Source: Hydrangea macrophylla
Lineage: Eukaryota > Streptophyta > Magnoliopsida > Cornales > Hydrangeaceae
DNA: 64,000 nucleotides
Assembly: GCA_033977485.1 (NCBI GenBank)
Contig: CM066994.1
Location: forward strand, 116,956,458 to 117,020,457
Reading direction: 5' to 3'
The notes under the pieces are model-generated. The model was not told where the DNA came from, made no database searches, and worked only from the letters and a program-made list of their open reading frames with translations. Both the position numbers and the translations under genes were made by a program. Below are positions 58,336-64,000 of this stretch, piece by piece (position 1 is the stretch's first letter; each line of letters starts with the position of its first letter).

Positions 58336-59645
58336 TGCAGTGGCTTCATCTTCTTCGCTGAAACTCCCTTGTTTCAGAAATCAGGGGTCTTTTGACCCAT
58401 TTTTGAATCCGTAAGCTACCATGCCTTATAATATATGAATCTCTTCGGTTTTTCGCAAGGATTATGAATCTACAATCAATTTTACATGAATCAATCTATA
58501 ACTTTAGAATTTTATGAAAAGATTTCAAGATGACAAAACTTAATTTCTAATATACTTTCTCCTATGAACAAATTAAGCTATAAAACTTTAAACATGGCAT
58601 ATGGGATGTATAATCTTTCATTTTTATCTCTAAAAATGGATTTTGGTTAAGTTTGAAAAGTTATGATTTTTCAAGCCATGGAACTTCAACGTAAATTCAT
58701 AAATGGTGATTACAAATTAAGCTACACAAAACAGTAAATACAATATAAATTACATTCTTGGTGAGTTTAGAATACTCACAGAGATAAGAGAGTAGTGTGT
58801 GTTGAGAAAGATAAGTAAAATAATAATCTAATCCAAGCTTTGGCTATGGAGGATTGAAGCTTCTTTTCTCTACAAATTTTCTGAAATTAAACTCTCCAGC
58901 TCTCTCTTTTCTCTCTGTGTTTCTCCAGATTGTGTAAGTAATGAGAGGGAGTGTGTGAATATGTAGAACTCACAATCTTGGGCTCCAAGTTGTGTATTGT
59001 AAGCTTCACTCTACTAATTCAATTTAGTTAAACAAAAGACCAATTCATGAGAAATACACAGCCTATACATACGTACATACACAGACATGTAACTCACAGT
59101 TTACCCAAAGGCCAAGTATACCTGTATGTAGGGGTCCAATTAGAGGTGTTTGGGAAACTTAGCTTATAGGCACAAATCAATACACAACAAAAAGGCATTG
59201 CCAAACAAGGCACTTCTAATGATTACTTGCCATAAATAGCAATAAAGCAAATGTCATGTCTTTGCTTTATGAAGATTCCAGAATCTGTGGAATCCCAACG
59301 CGGCGTAGACAGTTTTGAAAGTAAACTGGTATTTTCGCGGCGCGGTGTTCACCACAAAAATACAGAAAGTTCATTTTAACGTAAGAAATGGTTTTCTGGT
59401 TTTATAAAAATACAGTTTGAATTAAAAGATAACATTTCCACCGTTTTGAAATACAGACTTTGAAATCTAATACAGGTATCACTAATTTTGTAAAATTGCA
59501 GTTTGACCCCAATAAGAATTTGAATATGAATTAAAACAAGTCATAAGATTTTAACACATGAGAATTGCAAACTTGAGATAACATCAGAAACATTAATTAA
59601 ATATGAAATGCAAATTTAAAATTAAATGAAATGCAGGTTGTTACA

Positions 59646-59662
59646 CCCTTCCTCCCTTAAAC
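59646..59662 (-). other. Polypurine tract of Tekay-type element
   Basis: On the minus strand, TTTAAGGGAGGAAGGG directly precedes the LTR start TGTAACAACC. Confidence 0.85.
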
Positions 59663-59690
59663 AGGATTTCGTCCCCAAAATCAAGACTAA

Positions 59691-61205
59691 CTAGTCATGA
59701 AACAATTCTGGGTACTTCTTCCTCATATCAGCTTCAACTTCCCATGAGGCTTCGTGCTCGTCATGGTGATTCCATTGAACCTTCACCAACGGAATGTCCT
59801 TGTTTCTCAACTTCTTGATACTCTGATCTAGAATCTTCACGGGTCTTTCCTTGTAAGAAATGTTATGACTCGTTTCAATATCGTCATAACTAACCACATG
59901 TGAGGGATCTCGTATGTACTTTCTCAGCATACTCACATGAAATACATTGTGAACCCCAGACATCTTCGGTGGTAGCGATAGTCGGTATGCCACTTTCCCG
60001 ACATGTTCCAAAATCTCGATCGGTCCGATGAAATGTGGAGCCAATTTCCCTCTCTTGAGATCGAAGCGTACTACTCCTCGGGTCGGTGAAACCTTAAGGA
60101 GTACGTGATCTCCAATACTAAATTCCAAATCTTTCCGGCATCGATCGGCATAACTTTTATACCTGCTTTGAGCGGTTCTCATCCTTTCCTTGACCAAAGA
60201 AATCTTTTCGTTGGTTTCTCTAACCAAATCTGATCCCAACCATTCTGTGTCCCCAACTTCTGCCCAACACAATGGAGAACGACATGGTCGTCCGTACAAT
60301 GCTTCGAACAGAGCCATCCCGATACTCGTGTGATAACTGTTGTTATAGGCAAATTCAACCAACAACAAGTGTGTTTCCCAAGATTCTTCGAAATCAATAA
60401 CACAAGCCCTAGGTATATCCTCTATGATCTGATTGACATGCTCAGTTTGCCCATCTGTCTGAGGGTGAAAAGCAGTACTCATCTTGAGCGAGGTTCCCAT
60501 AGCTTCTTGTAAACTTTCCCAAAATCCAAATGTAAAAAGCGAGTCACGGTCTGACACAATTGACACAGGTGCACCGTGAAGTCGTATAACTTGTTGTATG
60601 TACATTCGGCTCATTCTTTCTACCGGGTATGTCATACTATAAGCGATGAAATGAGCAGACTTCATCAATCGATCCACGATTACCCAAATGGCGTCATGAT
60701 TCTGCTGCGATCGAGGCAATCCCACTACAAAATCCATGGTTATATGTTTTCACTTCCAACCAGGAACAGGTAGCGGTTGCAATAATCCTGACGGTCTTTG
60801 ATGTTCGGCTTTGACTTGTTGACCCGTCAAACACTTGGATACAAATTCGGCCACGTCTTTCTTCATACCTTCCCACAAGAAATTTTTTTTCAAATCTTTG
60901 TACATTTTTGTTCCTCTTGGGTGAACTGTGTATTTTGACTTATGTGCTTCTGCCAGAATATCATTTCTCAAATTCCCACAGTCTGGTACACATAATCTGT
61001 CTCTTCATCGATATCCTCCATCGATTCCCACCTTCCATTCTGTCGGATCTTTCTTTGACATCTTCACAAACCACGCTTGAAACTTCTCATCTCCTTTCTG
61101 AGTTCCAATAATACGGTCGATAAGAATAGGCTGTAGGATAAGACATCCGAACAATTGTCCTTCTCCTCCTTTAGCACTCTGTACATCAAACTCCGCCAAC
61201 GTCTC
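59691..61205 (-). pseudogene. Tekay pol, integrase and chromodomain
   Basis: Integrase of a chromovirus. The zinc region (HKSKYTVHPRGTKMY...CLTGQQVK) has lost its second-last Cys (CLTCQQ in the family). The catalytic triad is present as MDFVVGLPRS, IVSDRDSLF and TDGQTEHVNQ. Then come the GPF/C-terminal region and a chromodomain-like end (KILDQSIKKLRNKDIPLVKVQW...SWEVEADMRKKYPELF) thought to steer insertion to heterochromatin. TGA stops occur after GGYR (near 61008) and after PGWK (near 60749, Trp to TGA). Ends at 59691, about 45 bp before the LTR, as usual. Interrupted at its N-terminal side by the solo LTR at 61206. Confidence 0.95.
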
Positions 61206-61437
61206 TGATGAGAGCTGATATCAGCTTAATATTAGCTCGATAAGGAGTAAAAACTGACTGGATATAACCCCATTTCTCTAGTATTACCTGCAATTGTGTT
61301 TAATTTGTTTCTTTACACAATGATGTATTTTTCGTGGTATGTTGTTGTGTTTGGCTTTTTGAGTGCAGGTTCTGAAGTTGAAGGGAATTACAAGTTGAAA
61401 GGAATAACTCAAGAAACAAATTGATGAAGTCTTGATA

Positions 61438-61553
61438 CCAATCGATTGACATAGTTTCAATCGATTGACATGTTTTTCTTACCAATCGATTGAACTATTT
61501 GTCAATCGATTGACATCTTTTTCAATCGATTGACGTCTTTGTCAATCGATTGA
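61438..61553. repeat. TCAATCGATTGA array, upstream cluster
   Basis: Six units of the palindrome TCAATCGATTGA (often followed by CAT), spaced 18-26 bp. About 110-220 bp upstream of the TATA box. Confidence 0.93.
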
Positions 61554-61659
61554 CTTAAACTGGAAACAGTCTGTTTTAATGGCGCAAGATCTCAGCAATC
61601 AGGCGACGACCAGCCGTTATGGAATGAACCTGGACACCTCTAACTCGTATTTCTGACAT

Positions 61660-61668
61660 TATATATAG
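61660..61668 (+). promoter_or_regulatory. TATA box of solo LTR 61206-62821
   Basis: TATATATAG about 455 bp into the LTR, followed by a GA-rich stretch. Fits an LTR promoter. Confidence 0.55.
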
Positions 61669-62034
61669 AGGAGAGTAGAGAGGGCCAGGGGTTGGCTCAT
61701 TTTTTATTGTTTTTGTAGGGATTCACCATTGATTTTGGTTTCGGATAAAAATTCCAGCGGATAAATTCGTATTCTGTTTTTTCAATCTCTAATTCAGGTT
61801 TCAATTCTTGTTTTTAGTTGCTTAGGAATTGTGATTGTTATGCATGTTATAGTTAGAGTTTGATTTAAGCAATTTTAATTTAACATTTTAATCCATGGCT
61901 ATGTTTGATCCTATCTTTCGGTTTATTTATGTTTATGCAGTCTTAATTATGCGTGAGTAGAACTCTGGTTGGGAATAATGTGAAAAAACATTGTTCCCAG
62001 CCCTCTGCCATGATTCTGTGAAAGAGTTAATGCC

Positions 62035-62152
62035 AATCGATTGGATACAGTATCCAATCGATTGACATAGACTCCAAGTCAATCGATTGATATACTTGTC
62101 AATCGATTGAAAGCCATTCCATGTCAATCGATTGACATTAAGTCAATCGATT
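62035..62152. repeat. TCAATCGATTGA array, downstream cluster
   Basis: Six units again, about 370-490 bp downstream of the TATA box, in the transcribed part. Confidence 0.93.
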
Positions 62153-62821
62153 GATATGATTATGACTTGGGTTTATTCCTTTCTGTATTTCAGTAACTTT
62201 TGTTTCAGAAACTAAGTCCAAATTGATCTTTCAAGTTCAAATTGTAATCTGATTTTGGAATAAAAGCTCTTTCGATTAGTTAAATCTATGAACACTCATA
62301 ACAAACACTTCGAATATTCTATACTCAATTTGTTAGTTATTGTTCATGGTTTTAATTAACTACTTATTTCAGTTCTTCATAAATAAGTAAGGTAAACAAA
62401 CCACTAAATATGTAAGATACACATACCTAGTGTCTAGAATGCTTAACTTAATCATTTTGAAATAAGGAATACTCTAAGGATAAAACCCCAACTGTTCGTT
62501 CTTGTTAAAATCATGGTAGTGGCTGGTACTTTGTGGATTCACATGTTCCCAACTCTTTTTCATATTTGATTTATATCACAGTTTTTAATCTTATCTAGTT
62601 AAGTCTTTGCTTCACTATAAATTGTTTCTTCTATTTTTTTAGGACTGTTAGAACCCCCCTACTACAAGAAATCATCTTTTATTTTATTTTAGGATTCAAT
62701 CTAGATTTTTCCGCCTTTATAATCCGTCCTTTGGGATTCGACCCGGTCTTACCGGTTTTAACGCGACGCGACCGTCTACACTTGGACGTACTCTTTAGAG
62801 AACACAATTTCAGTCGTGTCA

Positions 62822-63417
62822 GTCTCCAATGCTCGCCATTCTCTAACCATTAAGGAGGCGATCGTCTCACGAGTCTGCCGACTCAAAGCATCAGCGACCA
62901 CATTAGCTTTACCAGGGTGGTACTCTAACGTGAAGTCATAATCTTTGATCATCTCCATCCATCTGCATTGCCTCATGTTCAACTCTTTCTGTGTGAACAA
63001 GTATTTCAAACTCTTGTGATCGGAGAATAAGTCAAACTTCTCACCGTAGAGATAATGTCTCCAAATCTTGAGTGCGAATACCACTGCCGCCAATTCCAAA
63101 TCATAAATGGGGTAGTTTAACTCATTCGACTTCAGCTGTCTGGATCCATAAGCAATAACTCTACCATCTTGCATAAGTACACACCCTAGTCCTTGATATG
63201 ACGCGTCACTAAAGATAGTGAACTTCTCATCAGGCTTGGGTATTGCTAGTACCGGTGCAGTAGTGAGTCTCTCTTTCAACTCTAGAAAGGCGCGTTCATG
63301 CTTCTCTGTCCAGCCGAACTTCAAATTCTTCTTCGTCAACCCAGTTAGTGGTGCAGCTATTTTGGAAAATCCCTCAACAAATCTCCGGTAATAGCCGGCG
63401 AGTCCAAGAAAACTTCT
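62822..63417 (-). pseudogene. Tekay pol, RNase H
   Basis: RNase H of the Ty3/gypsy type. [40 protein letters not shown] and VVADALSRQ carry the four acidic active-site residues. It follows the RT connection ([11 protein letters not shown]...FGW). The frame is intact from 63417 to the solo-LTR insertion, but separated from RT by TAG at 63418-63420 (GAG to TAG). Confidence 0.95.
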
Positions 63418-64000
63418 AACCTATGTAGGGTTGCTCGGCCTAACCCAATTCGACACAGCATCTATCTTGGACGAATCCACAGAAATTACTTGAGATGACA
63501 CCTTGTGTCCCAAAAATTTCACTTCTTGTAACCAGAACTCACACTTACTAAACTTGGCATACAAGTGGTGGTCCTTGAGTGTCTGCATCGTAATCCGTAG
63601 ATGTTGCTCGTGTTCTTCCTCTGACTTAGAATAGATCAAAATATCATCAATGAAGAGGATGACAAACTGATCTAAATAAGACTTGAACACTCTATTCATC
63701 AGATCCATAAACACTACCGGGGCATTCATCATTCCAAACGGCATCACCAGAAATTCATAATGACCATATCGAGTTCTGACCGCAGTCTTAGGTATATCTT
63801 CCTTCCATACCCTCAACTGATGATATCCGGACCTTAGGTCTATTTTGGAAAATGTCGTAGCTCCTAGTAGTTGATCAAATAAGTTGTCGATCCGGGGTAA
63901 GGGATACTTGTTCTTAATAGTCACACGGTTCAGTTCTCGGTAGTCGATACACAACCGAAGCATACCATCCTTCTTCTTCACAAATAATACTAGTGCTCCC
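63418..64000 (-). pseudogene. Tekay pol, reverse transcriptase (partial)
   Basis: Chromovirus reverse transcriptase. [48 protein letters not shown] and the catalytic [11 protein letters not shown] are intact, followed by [13 protein letters not shown]. It ends NPT then TAG where the family reads NPTEVRSFLG. The N-terminal part, protease and gag lie past the window end. Reading continues to the last base. Confidence 0.95.

Larger units (their letters stand above)
56774..59645 (-). repeat. 3' LTR of Tekay-type element
   Basis: TGTCACGCCCCGACGTAGCA at 56774 to GGTTGTTACA at 59645, 2872 bp. GATCG (56769-56773) is the candidate left TSD; the partner is outside the window. It shares both ends and the order of features with the solo LTR at 1212-3617: tandem repeat, CpG-rich array, AATACAGAAA blocks. 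It lies in the Ogre gag-pro region. Confidence 0.9.
61206..62821 (+). mobile_element. Solo LTR with TCAATCGATTGA arrays
   Basis: TGATGAGAGCTG...CAGTCGTGTCA, 1616 bp, flanked by GTCTC (61201-61205 and 62822-62826). Removing it rejoins the Tekay pol frame (...RALET / TLAEF). A TATA box at 61660-61668 and the end (GGGATTCGACCCGGTCTTACC, CTACACTTGGACGT) resemble gypsy LTRs of the Tat/Athila group, plus orientation; lineage is tentative. Palindromes at 61438-61553 and 62035-62152. Confidence 0.9.

Noticed and set aside
61438..61553. TCAATCGATTGA array as a CRISPR-like or integron-like structure
   Set aside because: It lies inside a solo LTR with a perfect TSD in plant DNA; units are too short and spacers resemble one another.

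Overview
This window is nuclear DNA from a flowering plant with a large, repeat-rich genome. The evidence is the set of plant LTR-retrotransposon lineages present: an Ogre/Tat element with a G-patch-like block, an archaeal-type RNase H and an intron; a Tekay/Del-type chromovirus; and a SIRE-like Ty1/copia element. Stowaway, hAT, Mutator-type and Tourist MITEs, a tRNA-derived SINE and PBSs matching plant tRNAs agree. A eudicot is likely, but no species can be named. I found no intact host gene. The only candidate is a weak gene 5' end at about 27.5-28.1 kb.

Layout. 1-10559: a young non-autonomous (LARD-like) element on the minus strand. It has about 2.17-kb LTRs and a 4.26-kb non-coding interior; its left LTR is cut by the window edge and split by a 2.4-kb solo LTR (1212-3617). 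10560-14144: a gypsy LTR scrap, then an Ogre/Tat-type LTR (10707-13953) with PBS and a short leader. 14159-20704: an array of CAGTCGACTG palindromes, then a decayed SIRE-like copia element on the minus strand with its 5' LTR at 19580-20704. 20705-26764: gypsy LTR fragments carrying a SINE, a 75-bp foldback insertion and a 2.6-kb solo LTR. 26765-44409: gene-poor sequence with many MITEs, microsatellites and a 4.3-kb solo LTR (32947-37272). 44410-56773: a decayed Ogre element on the minus strand. Its 3' LTR is split by a solo LTR (46464-49701), and its gag-pro end is cut by the next element. 56774-64000: a Tekay-type element on the minus strand, running off the window and interrupted by a 1.6-kb solo LTR (61206-62821).

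How it fits together. The order of insertion can be read from target-site duplications (TSDs). Five solo LTRs have perfect 5-bp TSDs (GCGAG, AAAAA, TAGGT, GTGAC, GTCTC), so unequal recombination between LTRs has been active. All coding regions are broken, many by G-to-A or C-to-T changes. The Ogre pol has also lost active-site residues.

The most unusual signal is that five otherwise different LTR-element families each carry a small array of closely spaced self-complementary motifs: TTCGACCGGTCGAA, CAGTCGACTG, TCAATCGATTGA, AGTGCCGCNGCGGCACT and CTCGCGCGAG. In three of them an array sits just upstream of the TATA box. Palindromic LTR motifs are known from sireviruses; the recurrence across Ty3/gypsy families here deserves testing. 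A second strong observation is a 188-bp Ogre intron whose removal joins the gag-pro and RT reading frames exactly.
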